Part shown: positions 46,801 through 60,100 of the stretch, piece after piece | Position numbering within the stretch: the first letter of the stretch is position 1 | Layout of the letters: each line of letters starts with the position of its first letter | From: Xiphias gladius | Taxonomy: Eukaryota; Chordata; Actinopteri; Istiophoriformes; Xiphiidae | Direction: 5' to 3' | Length of the DNA: 64,000 nucleotides | Assembly: GCF_016859285.1 (NCBI RefSeq) | Contig: NC_053413.1 | Location: 14,899,501-14,963,500, forward strand | Notes under the pieces: model-generated | What the model was told of the DNA's origin: nothing | Seen by the model: the letters and a program-made list of their open reading frames with translations, nothing else | Database searches by the model: none | Made by a program: the position numbers and the translations under genes

Positions 46801-47803
46801 ACAAACAGAATACAAAATCAACATGAATGGAAGTTAATGATTACTACTGTAATCGACTACATCAATGTTTAATATGAGAGATCCAAAAAAGTCAGAAGCA
46901 ACAGGAAGTTCTATTTACTGCTACACAGCTCTAGACAGTGACTGGGCAGTCTGCGTGAGCATTTTTGCAAAAGCTTAGTTTTCCCTGCATACACTGAAAC
47001 ACCAAACCAGCGTTGTAAGACTCATCCACTCCAGAGAGCATTCTGAAAAACCCAAAAGCATTTTTTTAGGTGAGAAAAATGCAGTTTCAGCCTTTCATCC
47101 AGTCTAAAACAGAGAGAGAGAGATGCATTTTTTTCAAATTTAAATAGCTTAATGTGGACATAATCTCAGAAGATCTCTCAAGACTTCTCTAAATACTGAC
47201 ATTTGTTGAAAATTGGTATTTGACAAGTGTAGCTGCTTTTGCAATTGGTTAATTGTGGTCTCTTTTATTTTTAAGTAGGAAATAATGAACTGTGGCAAGA
47301 CAAAAGTCTGCATTATGATGCCATTTGCCAAACACAGGAGATATGCATTAGCAAAAATGACTTTGCATTGACTGAAGGACATTGGTTATTTGGTTAAAAA
47401 CAGCCCAACCAGACAAACCTTCAACATGCAGCAGACACTGAGCCTGTATGAGCCTGTATTTATTGCAGGGCTGTTGTATCGTATAGTTTGTGTTACTTTT
47501 TGTTCTTCCCCCCCAGCAACAAAAATCGGGTGCGGTCTAATTTGCTGCAACAGAACCGTCAGTTATTTCATTATCAACGTCAGATCGGAACTGACCTGAC
47601 CTGTGTGTTCTGTCTCTGCAGACTTGCTGCGGATGTTCTTCGACGCCCTGTACGATGAGGACGTTATTAAAGAGGAGGCTTTCTACAAGTGGGAATCCAG
47701 CAAAGACCCTGCGGAGCAAACGGGCAAAGGTGTGGCCTTGAAATCCGTCACCGCCTTCTTCACCTGGCTCCGCGAGGCCGAGGAGGAGTCTGACAAGGAC
47801 TAA
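25542..47803 (+). CDS. eif4g1: eIF4G1 translation initiation scaffold (two reading-frame breaks)
   Basis: Scaffold of eIF4F. Exons (exon 2 onward): 25542-25616, 25706-25792, 26042-26074, 27620-27640, 27897-28079, 28719-28818, 30974-31125, 31364-31456, 32422-32497, 32605-33668, 33763-33851, 33966-34155, 34633-34766, 36682-36801, 36936-37325, 37580-37726, 37841-38077, 38292-38396, 38622-38903, 39160-42312, 42472-42593, 42738-42910, 43089-43214, 43964-44045, 44223-44321, 45196-45339, 45507-45588, 45809-45949, 47622-47803. Seen: PABP-binding segment ([15 protein letters not shown]) at the 31125/31364 junction; eIF4E motif YDREFLL at 34671-34691; MIF4G domain in exons 16-20; MA3 in exons 22-26; W2 in exons 28-30, ending EEESDKD. 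Phases join everywhere except exons 11 and 21. Exon 27620-27640 is a 21-nt microexon, less certain than the rest. Teleosts often keep two eif4g1 paralogues; which one this is cannot be told here. Confidence 0.93.
26305..27007. mobile_element. hAT-type MITE in eif4g1 intron 4
   Basis: The ends are inverted: TAGGGCTGGGCGAT at 26305 and ATCGCCCAGCCCTA ending at 27007. The flanking 8-mers are CCCAGGCC and CCCAGGAA, matching at 6 of 8 positions as a decayed 8-bp target duplication, typical of hAT. The 703-bp interior has no transposase frame. Confidence 0.8.
27008..27619 (+). other. rest of eif4g1 intron 4
   Basis: Contains a T-run at 27171-27186 and no recognised element. A minor open frame at 27331-27741 overlaps the microexon at 27620-27640 but in itself shows no domain. 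Confidence 0.4.
28819..30973 (+). other. eif4g1 intron 7 with candidate cassette exon
   Basis: A 2.2-kb intron. Its one notable content is an exon-like segment at 29874-29984, described separately. The rest is AT-rich with poly-T and no identified repeat. Confidence 0.5.
29874..29984 (+). CDS. eif4g1: candidate alternative cassette exon of eif4g1 (RG-rich)
   Basis: The segment is preceded by a long pyrimidine tract (29812-29870) ending 'ggttcag' and followed by the consensus donor 'gtgagt'. It is 111 nt, a multiple of three, and in the phase imposed by exon 7 (ending 28818, phase 1) it has no stop. It reads [18 protein letters not shown] and continues with an Arg/Ser/Leu-rich stretch, then rejoins exon 8 in phase. 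Composition is strongly GC-rich compared with the surrounding intron. I do not recall this exon in mammalian EIF4G1. It could be a facultative exon adding an RGG-like patch just before the PABP-binding segment, or a chance open segment. Confidence 0.5.
32605..33668 (+). CDS. eif4g1: eif4g1 exon 11, acidic tract with frame break
   Basis: The large exon between the PABP and eIF4E regions encodes a Pro/Ser/Thr/Glu-rich linker that is poorly conserved in the family. It enters and leaves in phase 1, so its length should be a multiple of 3; it is 1064 (2 mod 3). The frame open from 32607 reads through '[11 protein letters not shown]' and then glycine-rich text to a TGA at 33549-33551. The downstream frame, one base earlier, reads [19 protein letters not shown] and joins exon 12 correctly. 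The break therefore lies in the pure purine tract 33375-33550, where a middle portion is Glu-rich in yet another frame. Confidence 0.8.
33375..33610 (+). repeat. GA-rich purine tract within eif4g1 exon 11
   Basis: About 235 bp of almost uninterrupted G and A built from GAG, GGA and GAGAGG words, coding for a polyglutamate-type segment. It is prone to slippage and to sequencing or assembly error. Confidence 0.95.
34671..34691 (+). other. eif4g1: eIF4E-binding motif of eIF4G1
   Basis: The seven codons give YDREFLL, the YxxxxL-phi motif that docks on the dorsal face of eIF4E. It is identical to the mammalian motif as I recall it and is surrounded by the conserved EEKKR and GFQF residues in exon 14. 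Confidence 0.95.
34767..35335 (+). other. 5' part of eif4g1 intron 14
   Basis: No exon or named repeat is seen before the Tc1-like relic. Confidence 0.4.
35340..36500 (-). mobile_element. degraded Tc1-like transposon in eif4g1 intron 14
   Basis: Long inverted ends are visible: 'ggtggaaaaagtaagtgaat' (about 35490) against 'attcacttactttttttc' (about 36483-36500), and an outer pair near 35345 and 36470 containing 'ggaat(t)a(c)ctg' words. The minus strand carries fragments of a Tc1/mariner transposase, including a helix-turn-helix piece at about 35985-36158 and a DNDPKH-type catalytic-region remnant near 35600-35650. Frameshifts and stops show it is dead. Confidence 0.85.
35520..36200 (-). pseudogene. 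Tc1-like transposase remnant
   Basis: Minus-strand translation at 35985-36158 includes [16 protein letters not shown] and [11 protein letters not shown], matching the DNA-binding domain of Tc1-like transposases in order. Further downstream on the minus strand, 'gacaatgacccaaaacatca' corresponds to the D-N-D-P-K-H block. The frame is broken in several places and the middle third is lost or unrecognisable. Confidence 0.8.
37369..37447 (+). ncRNA. snord66: C/D box snoRNA, SNORD66-like, in eif4g1 intron 16
   Basis: C box ATGATGA (37375-37381), D' box CTGA (37411-37414), C' box ATGATGG (37421-37427) and D box CTGA (37438-37441) are in the right order. A perfect terminal stem GCTCC/GGAGC closes a 79-nt unit. 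The guide before D', CCACGTGTCTGGGCCA, is the SNORD66 guide as I recall it and can pair with the 18S rRNA segment GGCCCGGACACG with one G-U pair; the fifth base upstream of D' pairs with a C (human 18S Cm1272). Human SNORD66 is also hosted by EIF4G1. Confidence 0.9.
38126..38206 (+). ncRNA. snord66: second SNORD66-like C/D snoRNA, in eif4g1 intron 18
   Basis: C box GTGATGA (38133-38139), D' CTGA (38170-38173), C' GTGATGG (38180-38186) and D CTGA (38197-38200) are closed by a perfect GTCTCC/GGAGAC stem. It has the same D' guide as the intron-16 copy, so both should direct the same 18S modification. The two copies differ elsewhere, which argues for an old duplication kept by selection on boxes, guide and stem. 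Confidence 0.9.
39160..42312 (+). pseudogene. eif4g1: eif4g1 exon 21, coding exon expanded and broken by a minisatellite
   Basis: The acceptor 'tccatgcag' and donor 'gcag|gtataa' are intact. The 5' edge encodes PGALD, as expected after KITK in exon 20, but the next codon is TAG (39175-39177), exactly where the tandem array begins. The 3' edge reads (RDRGS)n, then [15 protein letters not shown], joining AKRESAP of exon 22 in phase 1. The exon should be 1 mod 3 long; it is 3153 (0 mod 3). The family's roughly 100-150-residue segment (NNQL...NRFSALQ region) is absent. Skipping this exon would also shift the frame and stop early in exon 22. Confidence 0.8.
39176..42285 (+). repeat. 3.1-kb minisatellite, 14/15/16-bp units
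   Basis: About 210 tandem units of three discrete kinds: GGAAGCAGGACAGA (14), GGAAGCAGGGACAGA (15) and GGAAGCAAGGGACAGA (16), in irregular order. The + strand is T-free throughout except one T at about 42195 ('gcatgacag'), so no stop codon exists in any + frame inside it, and the complement has three long spurious open frames. The 15-bp unit translates as RDRGS. Confidence 0.97.
43215..43963 (+). other. eif4g1 intron 24
   Basis: 749-bp intron with a T-run at 43788-43815. No snoRNA or repeat recognised. Confidence 0.4.
44322..45195 (+). other. eif4g1 intron 26
   Basis: AT-rich intron with T-runs near 44830; nothing else recognised. Confidence 0.4.
45950..47621 (+). other. eif4g1 last intron
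   Basis: 1.67-kb intron holding poly-T and poly-A runs (46200, 46312). No exon, RNA gene or named repeat is seen. Confidence 0.4.
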
Positions 47804-49065
47804 AAGACTGAACTGAAAGCTGCCGCCCCCCTTTGGCAAAGCGGGGGCTCTGCCGGCGGCTGTGGAGAGTTATGGACAATATTGCCAGAGAGGCAGACTC
47901 AAATCAATCCTCAGTGAGGATAAATCTTTATTTCTTCTTTTCTTTGAGGGATGAACTCAGAAAACAATCATTTCTCTCTACCTTCCCTCTCTTGCTTCCT
48001 CATTATTTCCCCCACCTGCTTGTCACAGCAAGTGTCCTAATCAAATAAACTTGAAAACTGATTCAGCAGGATTGCTTGTTAACAAGGTGTGAAGTATCCC
48101 ACATCACTACGAAACTTTTTCCCCCACAATAATAGAAACCAACAGGCTCCTTTTCTATGTTTCCAGATACTTATAATGCCTAACATCCTATCTGATCTGC
48201 AAGAATAAACAGCAGGGCGTTTGGTGTAGTGGGTTCCCTGATACGTGGGTATCATCATGCCATAATGTGTGTTCAATCCAAACACAGCTCTTCTATGTCT
48301 TTGTCCCTTACTGGAGTGTGCAGCATGACCGAAGTGTGTTTCTATTAATTATACAGGGGATGAAGCCTTGCTAGAAAAAATGTACATGAACTAATCTTAA
48401 TTTGATGGATGGAGTTTTTAAAGCAAAGGTTGTCTATTTTCTCTTCCTGTTTCTTATCATGAACCTACAGAGAACAGAAACATGGAGGACTGTTGTTGAC
48501 CTTTGACCTTGACTACTAGGGGGTGGTCTTAATGCTTCCTCTAAGCCATCCTCACCCATCCCCAGTAGTGAACCACACTGACTGACTCTTCATCTTTACC
48601 TCGTAGAGGACACTTAATGACCCAATCACCATTAAAACTTGAAATCTACAGAAAATTGACTTGATGAAATATATAAAGTTTAAAAAAAACAAAAAACAAA
48701 AAAAAAAAACCACAGAAATGATCCGAAAGCCTTTTCTACTTTAAGTGGAAACTCATTTCAGGAGCGTTCTGTAAATATATGATAATAATAATTACAAAAA
48801 AAACACTTTTTTTTTTTTTTTTTTTTTTCCAGTTTTATTTTTCAGAAACGATAAATTGCTGATGTAATTGCAGTGTATCCTTTTCCAACAGCAGTTGTCC
48901 AGATGCAGAGAGGTGCTTTAGATAATCCATTGATTATTAGTTTTATTGGAATTTTGTAAATATTTTTTTGCTTTCTTTATTTAAGAAATTATTGCTTCTT
49001 TTGCATCGGAAACTGGAAAGATGAGGTAACGGAACATTGCAAATAAAGGACTTATTAAGTTGCTG
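47804..49065 (+). promoter_or_regulatory. eif4g1: eif4g1 3' UTR with poly(A) signals
   Basis: AATAAA at 48044-48049 and again at 49042-49047 offer a short and a long 3' UTR. The second is followed by a T/G-rich stretch. AT-rich words and a T-run at 48810-48828 lie in the distal part. Which signal is used is not determinable. Confidence 0.6.
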
Positions 49066-50160
49066 AGCAGAGTTTTGTATAAGTCTGTCTGAAACATGTT
49101 GGATGTCCACGTTATTTTTTCAAGTTCCGCATGACGTGGTTATGGGTTTTTTTTTTTTTTTAGGGAAGCATCAATCTGACACTGACCTTATTAAGCAGAT
49201 CGGGTATCAGCCATGACTTTACCAATCCACATTAAATACAGTTTCTGTGCCACAAAACTTCAGTGTGACCAATATCAGCTACATTTATTCATTCACAGCG
49301 AGCTGCTCATAGTACAGTTCATAGACTTGGAACAGGAGGGCACTGGTGTCCGATCGGTTTAGGTAAGATTGAATATGTGCACCTGTATGTTTTACCGAAA
49401 AACCCAAAGAATCTTCACAATTGAGAAAGTAAAACCAGTGACAGCTGGAGTCATCTGACAAGCCAAAAATGTTTTCATTCAGTTTGCCTATTGATTCATT
49501 GACTAGTGGTTTCAGCTACTGTAATATGTCTGCAGTTGTATGCCGTAACACTATCTGGACCCTGGTCGACTGCACAACATATTATTCTGTAGTAATGTGA
49601 TTTAGAAACACGCTCCATTTATTTAAAAAAAAAAAAAAAATCACCACAAACCCGCCCTCAAAAAAAAAAATTGACTCAAAGTGCCTCCAAAAGACAGAGC
49701 CTCAGTTGTATTTGATAATTTGCTTTTAAGGCCTTCGTCATTTCAGTTGATATTGTGATTTTGTGGTGTGTGTTTGCACTGAATCAGATTACACACACCC
49801 ACAGAGAGAAACCAACTGATACCGAAGCGTCATATTCACTGTGTGGCCCCTGGAGGTCCGGGCCCCCAGGGCTTTCGGCCGCTGTGCGGCTTTGGGTGGT
49901 GCGCATGTGTCCCGTTATGCCATTGCACTGCAGGTTACATAGCTGAACAAATCGGGTCAAATTGTCGTGGCATCCTGCTTTTCTTGACACCGGGCTGTAC
50001 TAGATTTCCCATCCCGCATGCGTCCGGTTGAATCTGTTCACAACATTACCGCTGATGAGTGGGATAAAATATATCTTAAAGAAAGAAAGAAAAAAAAAGA
50101 GATGGCAAGTACACGCTGCAGTGCTTTTCTATGAGCAAAGCTGCAGGTTACTGTATCTTG
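49066..50160. other. intergenic stretch between eif4g1 and fam131a
   Basis: No exon is supported. A-runs occur at about 49623 and 49660. GC content rises after 49840. Confidence 0.4.
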
Positions 50161-50680
50161 ATGTTGGCTGCAGGGCGGGGGGTGAGGGGGGGGCGGGGGG
50201 TGACACCGCCTCGCGTTGATGACGCTTGCCATCGGGAGACATTTGGACAGCCTATGTAACCCACATACCGAGCAACAAATGGTGCGTGTGTGCTGGGGAT
50301 GTAACGCGCTGGGGTGAGGAAGATGTCTCCGCCGACTGTGTGGCATTAACGCTGCACCGCGGGGGCCCTGCGGCACGAGGACCGACGGCGCGGTATCATC
50401 TGTTGATCGGATCGGAGACAATTAAGCGCATTGTCATGAGCCGGCGCGGTCCGACCCGCAGGTGAGTACCGCGAGCCGCCGTGCGGGAAAAAACATGTAC
50501 AGCCAGGCGAGCATCGGTAGCGCTGCCAAGGTGGGTAGGAGGCGCAGGGGTTCCCGAGCCGTTTGTCCGATGCAGGTAGGGAGCCATTGGTATGCAATCG
50601 GAGACTTCAGAGGCTGCCGGGAGACCCGCCGCTGCCTCCGCGCCTGCCGCGCGTTATTTTTCCCCGTAATTGCAGGGCTA
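50160..50680 (+). promoter_or_regulatory. fam131a: CpG-rich promoter zone and candidate first exon of fam131a
   Basis: This is the most CpG-dense stretch of the window outside gene bodies. It contains a consensus donor, 'cccgcag|gtgagt', at 50460/50461, so an exon ending at 50460 is plausible. A G-run cluster at 50173-50200 could form a quadruplex. Link to fam131a is by position and strand only. Confidence 0.45.
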
Positions 50681-51227
50681 CAGGCCTGCACCCATCAATG
50701 GCGGGGTGATGTGTTATTCAACCGCTTCTGTTGCATGAATGCACCATTTCCAGAAAAAAAAAAAAAAACTGCTGCAGCTCCCTCCATTCATGCCGGATAC
50801 AGGCTCAGGGCTGAAGATGTCTGGATGCAGACTCTCTGACTCAACTCGCTCCCACTTGTTGGTCCCATAAGTCACATCACTGGCTCCGAGGGATGTCAGC
50901 GGAGGCATCACTCCGGTTAGACATGTTTAGTAACATCACGTTCACGCCGGTCTGGCTCTGCGGGGAGCAGACAAGATAATCCAAACACTGCAAGGGGAAA
51001 GGACTTCAAGGAACTTGGTAGTAACTGCAGACGCCGCTGCGCATGCGGTTGTTACCAGGATGAATGCCAATTAGCAGCAGTTGTCGGCTGCTAAAGAGGT
51101 CTGGCCAAGAGCACGGCGAGGTGTGAGTTTTTAAAAGCAACATCACGCAGTTAAATTAAATTAAAAAAAAGTAAAAATATCCATCAAGGCGAACAGTCTC
51201 AAAAATCCTGACAAATTGAATGTCTAA

Positions 51228-51545
51228 CAGACTGGGGCTGCAACTTCCATTTAGTTTTTTAGTCTCTAAAGAGTAGAAAATAGGAGAATCAGTCTCCCAG
51301 AGCCCAAGGTGATATCTTTAAATTACTTATTTTCTCCAATCAACGGTCCGTAACACCAAAATATTCAATTTACAGTTCTTTAAAACAAAGAAAAGCAGCA
51401 AATCTTAGATTTGAGAAGCCGGGACCAGTAACTGTTTGGCCTTCTTGCTCGTTAAATGACTTAAACAATTATTTGCAACTATCAGCAAAACTGTTTGACA
51501 TCTATGTCATTCAAATAATTGACTAACTGTTTCAGGTCTAAAATA
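51228..51545 (-). mobile_element. hAT-like MITE of the 'ttaatcgattaatcg' family
   Basis: Begins 'ggggctgcaacttccattta' and contains 'agcccaaggtgatatcttta' and 'cagcaaatcttagatttgag'. Same family as 21955-22320; lies in the presumed first intron of fam131a. Confidence 0.65.
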
Positions 51546-52818
51546 GAAAAGTGCATCAACTGACCAGCAACAGTCACAAGTGTGCACCAAAAGGAAACTA
51601 AAGGGATGTGACTTATATACTGTTTACTGTATCCGGGTTCCCACCCTGGGGACGGACCTTTCCAATGGGTCTAGAGATGAATCTGAGTGGCGGCGAAGTA
51701 ACTAATGGGATAGGAAAGAAGAAGTAAACATTGTTCCTCAATATAAATTTCTATTTTGTCTCAAATTGGATAGCGTGTCTAGTGGCTACACATCATTCAA
51801 ATGAAACTCATGAGCTCATAGACGCATGCAAGCGGCGACGAGGGGTCGCAAGTGGATACTGCTGAGGACACCAACCAAAGAGGCGATGGGGCTTGACAAT
51901 TGCTGCCGCCTGGATACGTCTACATGTGTAGCAGTGTTTGCAGTTGCGAGGAGCAAAGGCCATTCTCCGTGGAGCCTCTCGTTTTGACTGCCTGCTCGCA
52001 ACGAGATTCTTCAAAAGGCGAAACCCGTGCGTCTGAGATTCAGGAGGGAGCCGTGCAGAGCTCCACATGCTCCACATGCGTTGTGTTTATCGTCTTTTGG
52101 GCATGAGGGACATCTGCAGAGGTGACATCTCACAGGTGTGTTTCGCAGCTTAAGCTCTCCTCTGAGGAGCGCTGAACGTCACAAGGGCGGTGGTAGCTCT
52201 TCACTCCCTGCCTGCCCGTTTGCCTCTGACACACATTTACTGTCATCTTTGGCTCTATCATAAGCCTTTAACCACAGTCAGGAGACTCTTCTTTCTTAGC
52301 TGCTTTGGGAGCAAATCTGCTTAAGGATATCTGTCAAGTCATGCACGTGCTCACGGTTGTGTTGAGGCAACAGTTTTCCTGCTTGGTGAAAGACTCACCT
52401 GCCCTAAAAAAACACAATGTATTTCAAGCCTATCCCATGTACTGCTGGCACAGGTTCGGCCGACCCACGAGACATGCGGCCATACGTGTATTTGTTTCGG
52501 ACATGGAGAGAGTTATGCAGTGCTATCACTTTTAATAGGGATCAGCAGCTTCGGGGTGAGCAGGCCCGGCTGGAGCTGCTTACCGGAGCTGGTCACACGC
52601 CATGTGTTAGCCCGGTTGCATGGAGAATGTCACCACTGCCCTCAACTCCCTCAACCCCCAACCATTTTAACTGGTTTCACCGGCTTACCGTGGCTTTAGC
52701 ATCTGTGCAGTATATTTAGGGCATAGCTGTTTGCTTGTCTGCCCGGTGGTTTAAACCGTCAAACCCAAGCTGTGACTCTTAGTTGTGTTGGTCTGCTGCG
52801 CTGTGACACCATCTCTGC
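51546..52818. other. presumed fam131a intron, no recognised feature
   Basis: Several short overlapping open frames exist on both strands (51800-52100, 52300-52720) but none has a domain or paired splice sites. Confidence 0.35.
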
Positions 52819-56335
<3,517 letters not shown>

Positions 56336-57300
56336 TGTGTTGTCCACCTTTATGTCTCTTCGAGTCAGTGTTGATTCTGGATATGACATAATCTATTCTG
56401 CTTTCACCGTAAACCTCTCTCCACCTCCTCCTCCTCTCCTTTCCTTCCTCTGATCATCTCTTCCCCACTCGCTGCCTTCTGTCTCATCCTCCAGAGCTTT
56501 CATGTACTGATCTCGCTCCACCATTTATCGCTGCTGTAAACAGTATGTACATTGGAGAGTTACACCAGAATGTAAAGCTGTTGTTCAAACTGAGTTTTGT
56601 ACATTTTTTGTGAAGAGTCATGTGCTGCTATTGCATTGGTTTTCTATGGATATTTTGTAGTGTTGTTTTATTCTGGGTCATGCTGCGTCACGTGGGTCGG
56701 GCTATGTTTGATACTGAATGTCTGAATGTTCTGCATATATAAATATGATTTTTTTTGAAAGAACATTCTTTGTCTTTTTTTCCCCCCACAAACACAAAGT
56801 AAACACATGAGGAAGAAACACAATTTTTCAACTCGTCTTTTAAAGGTGTTTTCCTTTGAATTTAATTGTTCACTCATGTACAAAAACAATTTCATGTTCT
56901 CTGAAAAATAACAATGGCTGTTGGATTTCAAATGCATAATTCTCCTATGTACAGAGCATGTACTTAGATCTCGTCCGTGTATTTTCATATGTACAAAGCA
57001 TATACAGGCCAGTGCCATATAAAGGGAGATACTACAGACTTATTGCTTAACTAGATACGCTGCAAATTAGCTTATACACTCTCTACATTTAACTCCTTAT
57101 ACATTATCTTATATGGCGAGCACTACTTCACATTCTATATGCAAACAAAAAGACGTTAATAATTTGTTGCACAAATGTTTACATAGACAAAAAAAGAGAC
57201 TGACTTGGTGTGCTGCAGAGATATCACATAAGGTTGAAAAATGGCTCAAAATTGTTGCGTGAAGCTAAAATACTTACACCAACTTGAAGGTCGTAACAAG
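56336..57300 (+). other. fam131a 3' UTR and downstream flank
   Basis: No canonical AATAAA is evident within the first 400 bases; the transcript end is not placed. No further gene is seen. Confidence 0.4.
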
Positions 57301-57302
57301 GA

Positions 57303-57306
<4 letters not shown>

Positions 57307-57333
<27 letters not shown>

Positions 57334-57336
57334 ACA
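57307..57336. repeat. (CA)n microsatellite
   Basis: About 15 CA dinucleotides, uninterrupted. Confidence 0.95.
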
Positions 57337-59450
57337 TTGCTCTACAACAGCTTTTGGACGTGTGGTTTCATACAGTAGTTATGCTTCTCAACACTGCTTT
57401 AGAGGCCAGGCTGGATTTAATGTACACTGTCATTAGATATGTATAACATATCACCGTGTAAATATCTACAGGCCGCATACAGTATATGTGTGTGTAAGAG
57501 TGTGTGTGTGGGTATGTGCGCTCTGTACAACAGCCAGTATCTTGCTGTCACTCGGAGCTCAAGGGTTGTTTCTTTATCATGCTAGAAATACGTTAAACAC
57601 AGTAAATTCACATAGAGTATGTAGATGAAGAGACTGACAGTCTACATTGCCCTTATTGGATCAGCCTCAATGAAGCCAAACAAGGCTACATGTGCAGTAA
57701 ATTATGTTCATGGTAATTACACTGTGCTTCACTGTATTTGGAGCCCTGTACTAAGCTTGGTGGACCTTTGGAAGCTGCCTTGGTCATCGTGTGAATAGAT
57801 CCCAGCTGATGGTGGATTTTTAGGGCTGATATGGATACCAATATTTGACAGTAAAATGTAAAAAGCATGCTGCTAATGATGCAGAGCCTGCAGAGTTAGT
57901 GGCAAACTAATGATGATACTGTTGCCATTCAGTTACCTTTTACTGCATTATTACTGTATAACCACATATAAACAACACAAATATATCTTAATAATATTAG
58001 CCAACAATTCTGTGTCAACAACCCTCTGATGCATTAGTCCAGTGCTAGTAAATAGGTAGTTGTATAAATTCATATCATCATGTGCTCATTAGAATAATTT
58101 TCCATGTCTTTGTTCTTCTGTGCTTTCTTCTCCATTATTTGCTCCTTTTATTTGTCACCCCCCCCCCGTTATTTGCATGCAACTTATTTCTCTCCTCGTA
58201 ATATCTGAAGTCACGTTTACAGGATGTTTGTTTGGCATTAAGCCTCAAAAGATGATTAAGAGGCTTGACCGGATTTGAGCATGGCGAGGAAGGTGTCAAA
58301 AAGTCTCTCACACAGATATACGCACACACACACACACACACATCCACATGCAAACACATTTAAAAGATAAAGCTTGGAATATTCCATATTTCTTATGGTC
58401 ATCAAATGCCCTGAATAGACCACACTTGTGTTTTTCTGTGTAAACAAAGCCTGATATAGTTTATTCCTCTGCACCATAGACCTCCATTGTTGTCCAAAAA
58501 CAATTAAAAACACAACCAAATACATTGTTGCACTGGTTGATATTATCCCCAATTACAATAAACATGGGCACTGTAGCACCGCATTTCAAAAGTCAATTGC
58601 AATTTCATATTTTTAGCAAACATTACTTATTTCAGTAACGTTTGCTAAAAACCACAGCGCCCACCAATTTAAGATATTATTTTGTAGTTTTTTTTTTTAA
58701 TGGGGAGCCACATTGCTGCACTGGGTGACATGTTCATGATGAATTTGGGAAATATCCCGAATACAGTCCTGGAACGTCCTGGTTCTGTAAATAGTTACTT
58801 GAGGAGAAGATGAGTATTTTTCCATGGCTGAAAATAGTCCTGAACAAATGCACTGCTCTTGTTTGAGTGAAATTTGCTAAAACCTACAGTGCCCAGCTGT
58901 TTTAGAAAATTACTTTTTACTTATTTATATATTTATTTTAGAAAAAAATGAAACTGTATTGACAACATAATCTCACCTTAAGGTCCTTTTAGTTGCTGTC
59001 CCCAAGCTTTCAATTATTCCACATGAGCAGAGTTTGCTTAATTGCCATGAAACTGAGTTTCCAAGGGCATTCTTGACCTTGGAAACTGCAGTTTCAACTC
59101 AAACTTAATGCAAACGTGGGTAAGGAGTCCTTAAAGTGCTGAGAATAAATGAAGATTTGAAAATCTACAATTAAATTACAACAGAGAAAACTATCTGCTG
59201 ATGAAGATCATGTGATATGCTCGAAAGCTCCAAAACAGCAATTACGTGGTATGTGTGGTGTGACTGTTTTGCTAACTGCTGGTTCCAAGGTCAAGAATAA
59301 ACCGTCAAACTCAGTTAAGCCAAATATTTACCAGCTGTGACAGCGTGGCTGGTATTGTTTTCACCTTGTGAGTCTGTGTGTGGGCCTGTTTTACTATATT
59401 TGTGGGGTCCGACAATTTTGTTGTTTAAAATGCTGTTTGAGGGTTAAGAC
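57337..59450. other. gene-free stretch between fam131a and clcn2
   Basis: No exon is supported on either strand. It holds a short (CA)n at about 58322-58342 and a hairpin at 59050-59094. Confidence 0.4.
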
Positions 59451-59455
59451 TTGGT

Positions 59456-59540
59456 TTTAGGGTTCAGATTAGAATTAAGTTAGGGGTAGGGTAAGGGTTG
59501 GGGTTAGGCATTGAGTTTTAATGGTCACGGTTAGGGTAAG
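59456..59540 (+). repeat. degenerate telomere-like GGGTTA/GGTTAG repeats
   Basis: Words 'ttagggtt', 'ttaggggtagggtaagggtt', 'ggggttagg' and 'ggttagggtaagg' recur over 85 bp. Similar interstitial telomere-like sequence is frequent within fish repeats. A smaller patch is at 13407-13421. Confidence 0.6.
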
Positions 59541-59611
59541 GAGCAAGGGAAGGCATTATGACAATGACGTTGACACAAATATAGTAAAACAAAGATGTGG
59601 GTCTGTGAGTT

Positions 59612-59632
59612 TGTGTGTGTGTGTGTGTGTGT
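59612..59632. repeat. (GT)n microsatellite
   Basis: About ten GT dinucleotides. Confidence 0.85.
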
Positions 59633-59849
59633 CATCATGGCAAAATGTGGTCCTGGAGACACCTACCGTAGCAGGAAGTACCACAGATGTGGTTTTGAGT
59701 ACTTTGGGAGGTGTCTCTCTGTCTCTCTGTCTGTGGACAGAAATCGTCACCGTGATAGCGTCACAAACGTGCAAGATGCAGTTCCAAAACTTACAGGTGT
59801 GTACTTAAGATGGGCGAGGTCCGACCAATGAATGCTGAGCAAATGGACT

Positions 59850-59909
59850 GAACTTTTCTAGTCTTATTGACCACTCAAAGCGCTTTACACTACATACCAT
59901 TCGCCCATT

Positions 59910-59944
<35 letters not shown>

Positions 59945-60100
59945 TCATACATATCATTCATACACACTCACGCGTGCACAGCCATCAGGGGCAATTTGGA
60001 GTTCAGTATTTTGCTCAAGGACAGCTCAACATGCGGAGGAGCCAGGAATCAAACCACCGACCTAGTTAGTGGACACTCCGCTCTACCTCCTGAGCTGCCC
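59850..60100 (+). repeat. teleost retroposon-derived repeat with internal (CA)n
   Basis: The text 'ccactcaaagcgctttacac', then a (CA)n run at 59911-59942, 'tttgctcaaggacagctcaa', 'ggaatcaaaccaccgacc' and 'ctctacctcctgagctgccc' is a well-known abundant fish repeat in this module order. Confidence 0.7.
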
